Of a stretch of 64,000 bases of DNA, positions 22,455 through 35,816 are shown in pieces. The translations under genes were made by a program, and so were the position numbers. Positions within the stretch are counted from its first letter, which is position 1; each line of letters opens with the position of its first letter. Below the pieces are notes generated by a model. The model ran no database searches and was not told where the DNA came from. It was given only the letters and a program-made list of their open reading frames with translations. The stretch comes from Nemopilema nomurai (Eukaryota; Cnidaria; Scyphozoa; Rhizostomeae; Rhizostomatidae), in assembly GCA_003864495.1 (NCBI GenBank), contig ML133438.1, forward strand, positions 186,001-250,000. The letters are read 5' to 3'.

Positions 22455-23758
22455 ACTTGAATCTCATCAAAGTCCAATGTAGACACAGTTATTCCATGAG
22501 AGATTTGATGCATTACCTTGCTTTTTCCTTCTTTCTTACCTTCCAGCAAACATTTTTATTTTTGTCATACACTGGAAAGTCCGTCAACCCTGGAAAAACC
22601 GCTTAATGCAAGATGATTTTACTAAATAGATCAACATTAAAGCATTCAAAAGCAATCCTTTTCCTCTCTAAGTCAAATGCTAGTTTTGATGGGAGAAATA
22701 TTTGACTGGAAAACAACGATAGTTTTACACAGTTGATCTGCTGTTCCACACTAATTCAAAATCTTCTAATACGAAGAACTTGTTTAAGGAATACCAAGCT
22801 CTTCAATTCTCTAGTCAGGATATTGTCAGAAATTCTTTTGATCAGCAGCACTAATCAGCTCTATGAAAGCAATAATGATGTTCCATCTTACAGATAAAAA
22901 GGATGCATCTATCAGATCAATAAATCAGGACAATAAATCAGATCTTGGTATTTCACAAATTTTTCTATGATCATCTCACAAAAAGTTGTTCAGTTTTAAG
23001 TAGTCAACAATTATTTGCAGAAGTTAGATCAGGAAATCTGCTCTGCACTAATGAAGGTTGTGACAGTAAGTGTTTAGTGGCGTTAAATAATTGGGAAAAT
23101 GAGGAAGTCGAAACAAGCAAATGTATTGTTGTGTTGTATTAATGTCAGTGCTGTATCAAGGGGAGTTTTATCAATTACAGAAGATGTCAAGATGCTTGTA
23201 GAGCATATAATCTTTAGTATGAAACAATCAATCTTTCGAAGAATCAATAACTTTTCCCTTTTCAAAAATGGCACCCTTTTCCTGCAAGCAATAATCTTAG
23301 CCTGAAAAAAGCTGTTCTTCCCCCAAATGACCAGAAATAATACTCTACTCTTTTATAGACATCTTGCTTTGGAAATATTTTAAAACCATACCAAGTCTAC
23401 GAAAGCTATATATAATCGATAGTAAACTGTCTGTAACAAGCAAAAGCTCACAACATCAACAATTAGAAGTAATATAAAAAGTAGATTATTAACAATTTAG
23501 GTTAACAGCTAGATCATACATAAGATTTAATAAATTCTTTTTCAGTGAAGTTCAATGTTTCAAATATCATTAGTATGTTGGTTTAGATATGCTGATGACA
23601 ACTTTTGAAGGTAAAAATATTTACAAATTTCAGACAAAGTCTATATCTGCAGCAGCTAAGTAGAAATCTAATATTAAAAATAAAAATCCTTTTTTCTACG
23701 AGGACTGATTCCAATTTCTAGTTAAAACACTCGCATGTCACACGGCTGTTCTATCCTT
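22455..23758. other. Intergenic
   Basis: 3' flank of cystatin copy B. No convincing gene; the small open frames at 22945-23305 have no domain or splice support. Confidence 0.45.
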
Positions 23759-24190
23759 GGTTACTAGATGGCGGGGCTACTAGATGGCTGGGCTACTAGA
23801 TGGCTGGGCTACTAAATAGCTGGGCTACTAGATGGCTGGGCTACTAGATGGCGGGGCTACTAGATGGCTGGAATACTAGATGGCTGGGCTACTAGATGGC
23901 GGGGCTACTAGATGGCTGGAATACTAGATGGCTGGGCTACTAGATGGCGGGCCTACTAGATGGCTGGGCTATTAAATGGCGGGGCTACTAGATGGCTGGG
24001 CTACTAGATGGCGGGGCTACTAGATGGCTGGAATACTAGATGGCTGGGCTACTAGATGGCGGGGCTACTAGATGGCTGGGCTATTAAATGGCGGGGCTAC
24101 TAGATGGCTGGGCTACTAGATGGCTGGGCTACTAGATGGCTGGGCTACTAGATGGCTGGGCTACTAAATGGCTGGGCTACTAGATGGCTG
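23759..24190. repeat. 16-bp minisatellite, 27 units
   Basis: Unit GGCTACTAGATGGCTG repeats head to tail over 432 bp, with a few recurrent variants (GGCGG for GCTGG, AATACT for GCTACT, AAATGG for AGATGG). Higher-order alternation of the GGCGG and GCTGG variants is visible in the middle. It is not divisible by three per unit and has no coding context. Confidence 0.95.
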
Positions 24191-24976
24191 AATTGCGGTT
24201 CAATTTGACCAACCTCTCTCCCCAATTATTTGGTCAAATTCACCAGAAAATCGCTCAAACGACCAGATTGTGCACAGTTATCCTTTAAATCTGTGGAATT
24301 ATATGCAAATATAATCTTCTTACAAAACTTCGGAACCAGAGGATGTTTGAAAGGAAACTTATTTGTCTCATTATGGCAGAACAAGACGTTGACCACATGT
24401 TTTAAGTTTAGATGGCAACGAAATGTTTCCAAAGAGCTTTTATGTGTAATGACTAGAATAATGAATGAATCATGGACTAACGCTTGTAGGGTGTATTTAC
24501 CGACTTGATGTTTTCTTGATAAGAAATACTTCGATATTATATTCACGTTAAACGCAGAAACTGCTTTCTTTCTAACAGTCTTTCTACGAGCGGTAGAAAT
24601 TTAGCCAACTTTTGCCTTATCGGCACGTTTAACGCCCCTTAGGTAAACAACAAAAAAGGCCCCCGCCACATACTAACAAATATTCCCTGGGTTAACCCTT
24701 CAATGCGCTGGAATTGTCGTCCCTCCGTGAAAGGAAGTCACAAATAAACACGGAATACTCGAGGAAGATGATAACCATGAAGTGCTCAAAAACTGCAAGT
24801 GATAGCGCAAACAGTGTAGCAACAGAAATCAATCCACTCGAAAAGATGTTAGATAATTCATCAAAAATCTATGCTTCCTTTTCTAGGCCATAGTTATTTT
24901 TATTTCAGATGATGCATTGTAGGGGCTTGAACGATTGTGAAGGTGTTTGGATCTAAACGCTATAAAATACTGTTGA
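24191..24976. other. 3' flank of rootletin gene
   Basis: Lies between the minisatellite and the rootletin stop codon (minus strand 24977-24979) and presumably holds the rootletin 3' UTR. The opposed open frames at 24226-24546 have no recognisable content. Confidence 0.4.
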
Positions 24977-27900
24977 CTATTTACGATACGTCTTTCCAGG
25001 TCGCTGCACTGCCGAACCGTTAACAATGGGGCTAGGCCTAGACTTCGAATGTGAATAGCTGAGTTTCGTTTGAGAACTTGGTTTGGTCTTTCGTGCTACG
25101 TTGCTGTTCTTATCTAATTGGCGATCCTCGGCTGTTGACCCTTTTAGCGAGCCCTGTCCTCCAGCCGTCGGCAGGTACTTGTCGAGCTTGCTTGCAACAG
25201 TGACGTCATTGGCCTTGTAACGGACACTGGAAGGAGGCACCGAGCTTCCCCCTTCCCCGGACGTTGCTTCTGAGTCACTCGCTGCTACGCCATGGGCTAT
25301 TTTCAGGTGTCTCTCGAGTTTGTGAAGGGAGCCGTCGAGTATGGTTTTTAGGTTTCTGGCGTCTCCAGTTATTGTGTTTAGTGAGCGATCGAAGCTGTAT
25401 CGAAGCTTGCCAAGCTCGTCCTCTCGCTTAAGGAACGTGTCCTCCAGACGCTGACGATCTTGCTGCTCCATCATTAGTTTGTGTCTCAGACTGACAACCT
25501 ACGGAGAAGTGCAGGGTGATGTAAAGGCTTACCTGCTCACTGCTTATCTTATCTTGAATTCTTTAAACAATGCCTACTAAATACTTGAATGACCAGCAGC
25601 ATCTATTACATTCGAACTGCTTTCGTCCTACCCTAACACCCACCTCCCTAAATGTAATTTCTCCACTTGTATTTCCTTATCATAGACAAAGCATTTGAAT
25701 ATATGTAATGGCTTCAAAGTAGACATTTAACAGTTTTTCTCAGTCATGTCTTACATTACTTGAATTCAAAGAAAAAGTAGCCCACAACTTTTTTAATACT
25801 CTTGGGTTGGGATGGAATAACTAGCAGTTGATCATGTCAATGTTGAGAGTATCCTATAAATAAAGGATCGAGTCTGGACGTAAAAGCATTCTTTACAGCA
25901 ACATGCTTCTCAACATTGGTAGTGTAATAAATTATAGTACTTGATATTTAAAAAAGTTGAACGTTCCCCGGCCATGTAATATGATTCAATATTTTAATCA
26001 GTTATGAAATTCAACGAGTTTGCATACTGTTTACAAACACTATTTGGTAATCAAGCCTATGCTAGCTGCAACGTCGTCCGAAGACATAAATAACAGAAAC
26101 CGGGTAAAAAAAGGCAAGTAGAAACGTACGACGGCACAAAGTAGAAAAGTAGCGACATAAGATATAAAAAGAATAGACAATCAACCTCATCTTCAAGTCG
26201 TGTCATTCTGTCCTGATGCATTCTTTCCTTATTTTGAATGTCCTTTTCCTTAAAGGCTTGTTCCATTTTTGATCTCTCTTGTGCCAAGTCCATTTCCTGC
26301 ATTCTTTGATCAATGACATTGCTATAGATCAAAAACAATAATAACATGAAAATAAATCTTGTTGTGACTTATCATAGTCAGTTATCATGAGACAACGAAG
26401 CACGATAAAACATTTGGTGTTGAATAAAAAGCAACAATCTGGTTACATGCCTCACATTTCTCCTTGATCGAGTTTCGTCGACTGTTTTCCTCATTTCCTT
26501 TAAGGCCCTTCGCAGCTCGTCATTCTCTTTGACAACAGCCTTCAGCGATCGTTCAATCGAGATCTTCTCCTCCTGCAGCTGCTGCACAGCGTCATCCATC
26601 CGACTCCGCTCCACTTCGACCTTTTGATGCCTCTTCTTGTACTTGTCAATGTCCTCAGTCTTCCTGGCATTGCTTTTTTCCACGGCTTGCAGAGCCGCTC
26701 TGCTCACCTTCGCCTCGTCTTCTGCTCTCACGATCCGGTCTTCAAGCAGCCGTTTGTCGTTCTGCAGCGAGCTTACCTTTGTCAGTAGTTCATCGACTGT
26801 TCGATTTTGGTCCCTGAATGACCGGTTAACTCTCGCGAGCTCTTCTTCCAGCTCGATAAGCTTGTGCTCGGCTGATTGGTGTCCCTTTGAAAGTTAATTT
26901 GTAAATTGATTAATCAGTCAATCAATCAATTAATGACAACTGTATTGGTTATTTTGCATAGTTCATAAGTTGCTTGACAAAAATAAATAAATATAAATCA
27001 TAAATATACTTAGAGTAAAAATTGCATCACAAAAAGAGTACTTCAATTCCCACGATTTCATCAGTATTCAGACAACTTTTATAAAAATCAGTAAACTACA
27101 TATTATGGCTCCAAAATTTAGAGTTCTTTGGCATAGGTTCAAGTTTCCAGGATGATTCTATTCATTGCGACTGTTTCTGTGAAAAGGAGGGCTGTGTTTT
27201 CACACCGATCGAATAAATGTCACCATCAAATCTTTCTAGAACAAGAAAATCAGTCACGTGGCAATCATCTTGCTTTTTGGATACATAGATTATAGAAAAT
27301 ATAGCGGCCAAAAGTTTAATAAAAGCGTATTAGTTAAGGAAACAAAAATTACCTCCTTCGTAAAAGCAATTTTATCCATCAACTCGGCTGAGGTCCGTTT
27401 ATAATTAGAAAGCTGACTTTCAAGCGAATCAACTGTTTTCTCCAAAGATTGCAACGCACTCTCCTTCTCACACACCTTTCTAGTCAACCTTCTGATTTGA
27501 TCTCTTAAGTCTGACGTAACATTATCATGGTCTTTCAGGTTGCTCTCTAATGACCTCACGTGGTCATTGAAGTGCTCCTTTTCGCTCCTTGCCTCTTCTA
27601 CCCGGTTCAAAAGCTCATCTATTTGATGCTCCAATTCCAGTACCCGATGAGCAAATTTCTTATTATCCTCAATGAAACTGTCTAACTGTTCCTTTAGGAT
27701 TCCATTCTCGTTACTGTAATTATCCACTGATTGCTGAAGCTGATGAGCCTCGTCCTCGAGCATCTTTCTAGCTCTGTCCGACTTGCCTTGCCTCGTTTCG
27801 ATTTTTGTGAGCTGAGCTCGTAAAAGTTTCTTCTCTTCAATCAATCGTGTTTGTTCCTTTTCAAAGCTCTCTTTATCAGACTTTGCCTTTTGTAGCTCCT

Positions 27901-30900
27901 CTGTTTTAAGGTGAAGCTGCTTTTCCAACTCTGATGTCTTGGACACCAACTCCCTCCATTCGAAGTCTTTTCTACCTAGATCCTTCTCCTGTAACGACAA
28001 AATTGGCAATCTCAGATTGTTCCAAAATGTAAATGAATGCTTAGAAACAGAAAAATGCATTACTTAATGCCCCAAAAAATATCTTGATTATGCTGTGGTA
28101 ATGTAGGAAAATCCGAATTGTAATAGATATGGTGTTTTACCAACGTGAGAGTAGGAATAAAAGTAAGGTCTTAAAATAATACAAATTCGAGAAAGTAATA
28201 CAGTATTTTCATTGACTTCCTTTTAGAATCGATCCAGCAACTTTATATTGGTGCAAATCTTCATATTTGAATAGAAGTGTTAATTTCAACCTTCGTAATT
28301 TGAAAATTCAAACTTTTAAACTGATTATAATGACACGTTGTCATTACGCCATCCTTATATCGCCAGACACAAACCATGCAAATAAATGAAAATTCTAAAA
28401 GCCAAAATTAATTAGCCTAGGACATATTGTGAAGCACAGTGTAGCAAGCTCGATAAGATTTGATTAGTTTGTAATAATAAAGCCTCATAAATCCAAGAGG
28501 TAATTCCATTTTCATGGCACAATTTTAAATGGCTGGGTTTTTATCTAACCGCAAACATATTAATGTAATTATAAATTATTTGATTACACTTGCAATCAGC
28601 ATTTGATCTTTTCCAGTAAATCAAATTTTACTGTCGCTGTGGAAACTGCGGAAAGGAGGTCACAGACTTACAAGTAAGGCCATTGTCTCTTTTGTCCGAT
28701 CAAATTGCACCTCAATGTGTTGTTTCGCGCGTTCGCTGGATTGGAATGCTCGTTCTTCCTCCTTGAACTGATTTTGAAGAGACCTCATTTCGCTTTCCAA
28801 CTCTCCTATTCTCACCTCCGCTGATTTTAACTTGTTTCTAATTTCCTCTTTCTCCAATTCATTCTCGTTAAACCTCTGCGCCAAGTCACGAAGTTGCTTT
28901 TCAATGTGATTTGGATCAATTTTCAGATCATCTACACAGAAATATATATCCAGAATATATATTCAGATATATACAGAAATAGATTTATGAAGCAAACAGC
29001 ACAGCATTGACAATGGTAATGATTAAGTCTTTTGAAACTCTTGTTGCCTTCAAAAGTTGCACTAAAGGCAGCCAGTCAAAAGAGTAAATTAAAAAGACTT
29101 GTGGCAGATGATAGGCAGCGATAAATAGCTTCTATTGTTGAATATTACGTTTTCGATTCCCACGCGTAGGTCTAAAGGGGAGTCTTTATATTTAGTTGAA
29201 TAACACAAATGTCAGAGTAAACGTTTGCAAAACCAACAGGTAAAGACTTATTAAATAAACAGCTATCTTAATTAACTCAACGGTGATCAAAAGTTTCAGG
29301 TTTTAGGAGCAAACACAGCTGAAGATAGTAAGATAAAGCTAGCTGATATTATTGAAGATATTTAACATCTTGAAGATCAATCAAGGAGCAAATCGCAGTT
29401 GCTAGTTTTATCTGTTATCTAACTTCATAATGATATTTTTCCAAATAACCGAGTCACTTTTACTGATTAAAAGGTTGATTTGGTTGAAAAGTTTATCAAA
29501 AAACTCTTACGTTAGATGCCTTCATTAGAAAAGATTCAAAATTTTGGGGGCCGTTTTTTCTACCATTTACTTCATTATCTCTAATGAAATTAAAAAATTG
29601 CAATCTAGTTTAATTGCTTCTACGAATGGATTTTTAGGACCTAAAACTTTGCATACACCGTTTTGTTATTAAGCTCTGATGATAGAAAATACCGATGAAA
29701 GGGTCAGAACCTTTAACACTCTGATAGCTTTAAAAATATTTCCTCGGTCCTATTGTAAATGAAAGTTTAAATGGATAATTTAATACATTGTGCATAAATA
29801 ATACCAAGAAAAACGTACCATGGTAGCCAGATTCCACATCTTTTTCGAGCCATTCCTTCACTGGGCTACTTGACTTCAAATTTTTCATCTTCTTACTGCT
29901 TCCAGGTACGTTGACTCCGAACGACTTTTTAATAGCTTTCGAAATCATACTCAATTGCAGCTCTAAATCCATTTTCTCGTCCTCAGTTACTGCCAACTGG
30001 TTCTCGACGGCCTTCATTCTTGTTTCCAGGCTTCGTACTTTGATAGCATACTCGTCCTTCTCGCCAGCCTCGCTTCCAAGCAGACTCTCCAACTCACTGC
30101 AGCGTTGTTTCAGCTTAGATTCAGAGCTAGACAGCGCATCGATATCTTGCCGAAGCTGGTTCTCAAGCATATGTGTCTCGCTTTCCACCTGCTTCGCCCT
30201 AGGAACAGTTGTAAATTTTGCACGAGTGAATTGACAATCTTTGCCGGAAAAGCATGCTTAGGGGCTCAAGGTAACCACGATGAAGGCCCATCAGATACCA
30301 AAGTCTAGCCAGGGGTATCAACAAGTGCGTGGTTATCAACATAACATAAACTATATACAAACACTGACAGATAAAAAGACTCACAAAGAAATTAAAGATA
30401 ACTTCAACATAAAAAAGATGTTTGATGATAATTATTTACGATAATGTAGAATCAAGCACCGATCAATAAAGAGACGAGCCTTCCGTCAAAAATCTGATAT
30501 CCATTTAAATTCTATAAGACATTCTATGTTAGTAAAATCATGAATAAACGACCTTGTATCACCATAAATTCACTCTTATCTTAATTTACTTTACGCTTTC
30601 AGGAGACCACAATCGCAATAGTTGGCTTAACACAACCACTCACACTGACCTTGTATCTTCAACTTGATCATACGATTCAACAATATACCAGTTGTGCCTA
30701 TCGGCTTCGATTTCAGGCTCAAGCAAAACACCTCTGGGATTCAATCCCATTGCGTAAAGAAATTTCAAGCGAAAATCAATCCCCTCGCGCGACTCTGATC
30801 AAGAAATAGGCGAAGTGTGGTAGAAGCAGCTGAGCCAAAGAATCCGCATTGCAAAAGAATTATGAAGGTTGCAATCAAAACACGGAATTAGGTCCGCAGC

Positions 30901-32852
30901 TTTTTAAAAAGCTATAAGCTGCAGGTTCATGAAACAAAAGCTGCCATTCCAGTCTGATTGATTAGAAGAGTACAATGGGCTCAATAGCAGGTTTCACACA
31001 TGCTTTTACACATCCAACAGAAACTTTCACAGAAGAATATGAATTGAATGATGGAACGAAATATCTACGGCAAGATAAATACAAACCTTCTCACTTCTCT
31101 GCCAACATCGGATTTCAACTGCTCTCTCTCGGACATCAAATGTGATATGGTCTGCTTCAACTCGAGTATTTCCTTTCTCAAGTCGCAATTTGCACTCTCG
31201 TCCCTTGCAGCCTTTTCTTTTACTGAAAACATGCTCTTCCTTTGATGATTAGCCTCTTCTGTCAACCTTTTCACTTGCTTTTCGTACTCTTCTAGTTCCT
31301 TTTCAAGCTTAATCTTGCCCTGTTCCGATTCAGTCAGTATCTCTTTGACCTATGTGAGTATGCAGCACCAAGAGTGTAAAACAAATCAAATTGGGTGATA
31401 GGCCACCGTAACGATCGTTAGCAATTCACGTGTAAAAGCCACCCAAAAGAAAGCTTGTCAGTTTTGGTAATTTTGACAACTAAAGTAGAATTAAGGCTAA
31501 TTAGTCTGTATTCTGTAGTAATTCTATTGCTTTGGTCATACCAGCAATGTAAGAAATATGTCATACTGAGGCATTACAGGTGGACAAAAAAGTTTGGAAA
31601 ATGACATACGTACTTCATAATGAAAATTAATGCTAACAAACACAGTTTATTCACAGCTTCATATAAAAGAAGTGCACTTTCTAGAAAAGGAAAATAGCAT
31701 TTAAAAAGAATTGAATGACCAGGTCTTATGTCCAGGTCTACGGAAAAAGTACTTGCATCGCATGCGGACAACAGGATTACAGAAATGATAACTTTTTCAG
31801 CAGACGGCGAGGGCTTTGGTTCAAGGAATGGTTGTGTTTAAAAAGGGTATTAATGAACTAGAAGGAAAAGGAAGCTGACACTCTTAATGAGCAATAACAA
31901 GACTCAGTACATCGAAGTTCCGAAATCCTTTGCTCTAGCTTTAGACAAAAACAGAGAAGCACTAACCTCGCGAAGATCATGTTGCAATGTTTCCTTTACG
32001 GTATCTGCTTTGAAAATCAGATCATCACTTGCACTAACTTTAAGCTGCAGTTCCAGTTTTTCCTTCTCACTAGCAGCAAATTGCTGCCTTAGCTCTTCGT
32101 ATTGTTTTGACAAAGAAACTCGCTCCAAGGTCTCATCGCTGAGTCGAGCTTGCAATTCATTTACCTCTTTACGAGTCAGACCCAACGAATTGTCTGAATC
32201 TCTTAATTTTTGGTTAGCTTCGTTGAGTTCAATTCGAAGTTTATCTCGTGCCTCTTCGTGCACCTTCACTTGCAGCTTGTACTCTTCATAACTCTTTTCC
32301 TTCTTCAAGATCTCATTCTCAAGCTCCTCCACCCTCTTCTTCAGCTCATGTGCTTCTTCATATCTCAGAACTCTTTGAAATGAATTCAAGAGAATGGAAG
32401 AAATCAATTTTCTGTTAAATTAGCTCTGTACTTGGATTGCATTTGTTATTTGTGCAAGAATCACCCTTTGTCAACTCTTCAATTTCCTTCAAAACATTTC
32501 AAAGGGTTTGAAATTGCTCCAAGTTTTTGTTTGATATTGGCCATTAAGTAGAGCCAGTTTTTTTAAAAGAAATGATGGGTTTTCAAATCTTTTATTATCC
32601 AACCCTACATAAACATGAAATTATTAGAATTTTTGTGGGATAACACTAATATATAATACCATGGTAGCTTCAGTGAAGATATAGAGCTCCACAATATGGC
32701 ACTGAACCATTGCCAATAGCATCAAAAACACACAATGAGCTTCAGATTTTTACAAATTCAAGGAAACATAACCCCTCAAATATATCTATCAATTCAACAT
32801 TTTACCTCAGCTCATCTAACTTCTTTCTAGTCTTCTGCAATTCAGTATCTAC
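24977..32852 (-). CDS. CROCC: Rootletin (CROCC) C-terminal half, 9 exons
   Basis: Exons from 5' to 3' on the minus strand: 32806-32852, 31967-32372, 31087-31349, 29819-30198, 28672-28931, 27353-27988, 26451-26884, 26186-26321, 24977-25498. They sum to 3084 nt with every phase compatible, giving about 1027 aa. The protein is almost entirely coiled coil. Landmarks follow the second half of vertebrate rootletin in order: HEEARDKLRIELNEANQKLR, a linker after LELQLSMISKAIKKSFGV that corresponds to the Ser/Pro linker, IDPNHIEKQLRDL, and a basic Ser-rich tail. Rootletin forms the striated rootlet anchoring cilia to the cell body. The N-terminal half (about 950 residues) is not visible upstream. One intron (26322-26450) has a GC donor. 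Cep250-type proteins are the main alternative. Confidence 0.82.
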
Positions 32853-33307
32853 CTGGGAACAGTTTTCCTTAAATGGAAGAAATCATAAATGATAAATGAT
32901 GATCATAAGTGAATGCCCCAAAACTACTCCAAGAACAGTTGCCAGGTTTCATCTGTGTATGCTTAAACTCCACAAAAAAATGACTTTGCGCTTTAATGGC
33001 TTTGTAGTTTCACATTAAATTTACAAAAGCTTTCAAAATAAGAAAGTTCTTTCTCACAATTCACTTATATCTTGATAATTTAGATTGATGTTTTATGGTA
33101 TATGAAATCTTTCCTGTATAATTTGAATATTTTCTACTTATTATCCTTATGACTGCAATTTGCCAATAAAAAGTTTAGTAAGAGTTTATGTTGAGTAAAT
33201 GAAATACTATCAAAAATTAAGGTAATGAAGCTAAATATCTAAATTTAAATATCTAATAAGCTAAATATCTAAATTTAGGCTAATTTGTAGCAGTTATGAC
33301 TATTTAC

Positions 33308-33334
33308 CTCTATTTCATCTATGACCCATTGAAT
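33308..33334 (-). CDS. Possible 27-nt alternative exon (copy A)
   Basis: Minus strand: ttcacag, then nine codons encoding IQWVIDEIE, then gtaaat. It is phase 0 at both ends, so it could be included or skipped without changing frame. It is repeated in the second copy near 36349-36375. No homology evidence. Confidence 0.3.
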
Positions 33335-33816
33335 CTGTGAATAGATCGATGCATATTGATGTAGTTGATTCTTATCAAAATACTTGACAAGATGAAACCA
33401 TATGGATAAGATGCTTTTGAGTAGAATATTAAGCTTTTATATCTATAATCAATTGATTTTATTTGAAGTAATCATATTATAAGATCTTTTGTTGCTTTGT
33501 CCTATATCAATTGGTAGCCTAGTGTTATTTAGGAAACATTTATCTGTAAGTTTATATAACATGGCAAGCTAACTTTAAATCATACTTGAAAGAAGGAAAA
33601 TTGAGTAAGAGAAGTTACACATAGTTTTCATCCATCATAGAAGGTTTGAGACTATTGAGGTGGTACATGCATTCATATCTAGGCAGACCTGTAAGTAAAG
33701 TCAGCTGCACATTCACTCAATTGCTTACTTTTTACAATAAAATATTTGCTTTGATTAACATTTAAGAGATGGTATTCACCTTATTTGTTTTTACCTAGAT
33801 TCAAATAAATATTTAC

Positions 33817-33858
33817 CTCACTGTTATCCCTTTTCGCATTCCTAATATGGTTTTGAGT
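33817..33858 (-). CDS. CROCC: Rootletin microexon, 42 nt (copy A)
   Basis: Bounded by tgtttag upstream and gtaaat downstream on the minus strand, phase 0 at both ends. It encodes TQNHIRNAKRDNSE, whose KRD core aligns with the ERQKRDAQSR segment that precedes this point in vertebrate rootletin. It is duplicated without change of boundaries at 36907-36948. Confidence 0.6.
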
Positions 33859-33945
33859 CTAAACACGAACGTTTTTCTGTAACATGGATCAACTATGTGT
33901 AACTTATGTCTACTGTTTTATAGCAAATTGAGAAAAAAAACATAC

Positions 33946-33960
33946 CAAGTCGACAATCAT
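33946..33960 (-). CDS. CROCC: Rootletin candidate microexon, 15 nt (copy A)
   Basis: Minus strand: gaatgcag, then ATGATTGTCGACTTG, then gtatgt. It encodes MIVDL in phase 0-0 and fits between the 38-nt and 42-nt exons. The copy in the duplicated unit is at 37037-37051. The evidence is splice consensus, phase and position only. Confidence 0.45.
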
Positions 33961-34015
33961 CTGCATTCAGGAACCAAAAAACTTTGCAGAATCGGCCAAT
34001 TGATAAACATTACCT

Positions 34016-34187
34016 TGCTATTTGGTTTCCATGGCCAATTTGGTCCACTTTCTTCTGTTCTGGAGTGATTCTTCCAGCTCTCATCGTTATCATTCTGATC
34101 GACGTTCATCTTGTGTGTCTTTCGAACGCCACTACATTTAAACGTTGGTGGACGCTTGCAGATAGAGATTTGAATCGCTCCAAACAA
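34016..34187 (-). CDS. Possible 5' or alternative exon in the duplicated unit
   Basis: An open frame (76 codons including downstream read-through) on the minus strand, with a good donor (gcaag then gtaatg) at its 3' end. It encodes MNVDQNDNDESWKNHSRTEE followed by a Trp/Pro-rich end, in phase 0. It occurs unchanged in the second copy (37107-37278). It could be a first exon of the shortened rootletin gene or an alternative exon. No domain is recognised. Confidence 0.35.
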
Positions 34188-35324
34188 ACATGAAGTTGTT
34201 CAACGGAAGAATTGTCCCATGAACGTTCTTGAAGACAAACAATATCCCTTTTGTCATCAGATTATGCTATCTATCTTACGGGAATGACATTCAATTCTTT
34301 TTGAAATCTGTGTCTATGTGGTATAATTAGCAAACGGTCGCAAACTGCATTGTTATCTCGACGGAAATTTTGTCTTCAAAGGTACAGCTTAGAAGCATTT
34401 TGCATAATAACGAAAATGTTTGCCTAGAATGAAAACAGGCCAGTGCTCTAACCAATAATTGGCTACGGCGTATTCCACAAATCAGAGTTTTGATCTCGCA
34501 GCGGAAAAAATGAGCCTCGACTTTTGATCTTTGGCCATCTTAGGCAGCAGGTAAATAAACTACACAAATATATTATAGATTACGGCATTTAGATTAAGTT
34601 TTGAGCAGGCAGGCAGAAAATGTTAAAAACATACCTTCGCTCTGTCGTAAGCCAGGGCGGGCCTGTTCGATAGGCCTATCAGTTAATTCAAGCTTTCTTT
34701 TAGATTTCATCCTCTCAAAATATCCCAAGACAAGTAGGATCAGGAATTAAAATAGTTCCTTTGTTATCGTAGCAGGTAATTCGCCCAGTGCAACCATTTC
34801 ATTCATCCTTCACAAATTCCAAATCCTGTGTTCAAATAATGCGCCAAATCTCGTTTCTAATTACTCCATGCGGGGATGTCGCCTCCGAGGAAGCCCATTT
34901 GGTCCGACCCTGGACCGATCCACTATGGGAACATATAGGTTGAGAAATGCCTGCTTTATAAATTTATATTCAAGCCAAAGAGTCTGTTTACAGTTCTGGA
35001 AACTTTGCTTTAGAAGGTAAGGCAGAATATTACATGGCGCACTAGTGCTCCCGAAAGGAAAAGTTTAATTGCATGGAGGTGTAATTTAATGGGACCTGCA
35101 AGACTTAATCTGCAAGCTTCGACCTTAATTTACTAACGAGCATTATAAAATGCACGTTAACAAATTGAGATGCAGTTTTCAGACACATTCACACATCATA
35201 ATTAACTCATCAAACACTATGCAATAAACTAAACGTAAGAAAACAAATTTTTAATCACTCAAGAAATTCCAAAAATTCGAGAAAAGTCACTAAAAGGTAC
35301 TAAAGCTCCTAAAAACCTCATTAC

Positions 35325-35362
35325 CTTAGCTTGCAATTGAGTTTGTCGCTTATTTGACAGCC
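35325..35362 (-). CDS. CROCC: Rootletin candidate exon, 38 nt (copy A)
   Basis: Acceptor gttacag and donor gtaatg on the minus strand. After two phase bases it encodes LSNKRQTQLQAK, similar in position and start to the LSEKL... segment of vertebrate rootletin, and ends in phase 0 like the following microexons. The duplicate is at 38439-38476. Confidence 0.5.
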
Positions 35363-35816
35363 CTGTAACTGTTGGCCCCCACTCCCCCATACTCTCCTAA
35401 AGAAATGTTGACCACAAAGTGCAGCTTTCAAACAACCCGAAGGGAAGGTTAGGCGCAAAAAATTTGCTGTGCACGACAACGTTGTTTTTTGATAGGAGGA
35501 GGGGATGGTGGAGTGGAGGGGAATGGATTCGTAGAAATTTATCGTTTAAGCACTTCTGGCAGGCATTGTAGTGGGGGTAGACAAAGAGGGCTATGTGATC
35601 AACCATTATTCAACTATCGCGACCATTGTGAAGCACAGAGAGAGACGATGGTTTGTGGCTATAAACTTGTCATATTCTATGTAACGATACACTTGAAAAC
35701 GTAGAAAACGTAGGTTACGAAACGTGTGATACGGAGCAAAAAGAATACGAAACGAAACGAAAACGAATGAAGTGAATACAAAAGGGATTAGAATGAATAG
35801 GTTAATGCGCCTCAAT

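Larger units (their letters stand above)
32781..35809. repeat. Tandem duplication, unit 1 (about 3.03 kb)
   Basis: Matches 35817-38922 throughout at very high identity. Differences are scattered single bases and a few short indels (the offset between copies grows from 3036 to 3113). The unit includes the 47-, 27-, 42-, 15- and 38-nt rootletin exons or candidates, the 34.0-34.2 kb open frame, and intronic sequence. Confidence 0.95.

Noticed and set aside
26637..26897. Ser-rich plus-strand open frame of 86 codons (similar cases at 29911-30234 and 31887-32291)
   Set aside because: Antisense of coiled-coil exons; Ser/Leu-rich frames are the usual shadow of Glu/Lys/Arg-rich coiled coils.
34440..34475. 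Minus-strand GGTTAGAGCACTGGCC resembling a tRNA/SINE A box (also in the second copy near 37535)
   Set aside because: No B box at the right distance and no folded acceptor stem; possibly an old SINE scrap, not supportable.
35397..35704. Opposed open frames of about 70 codons, repeated at 38511-38818
   Set aside because: They are duplicated only because the whole 3.1-kb unit is duplicated; no splice or domain evidence.
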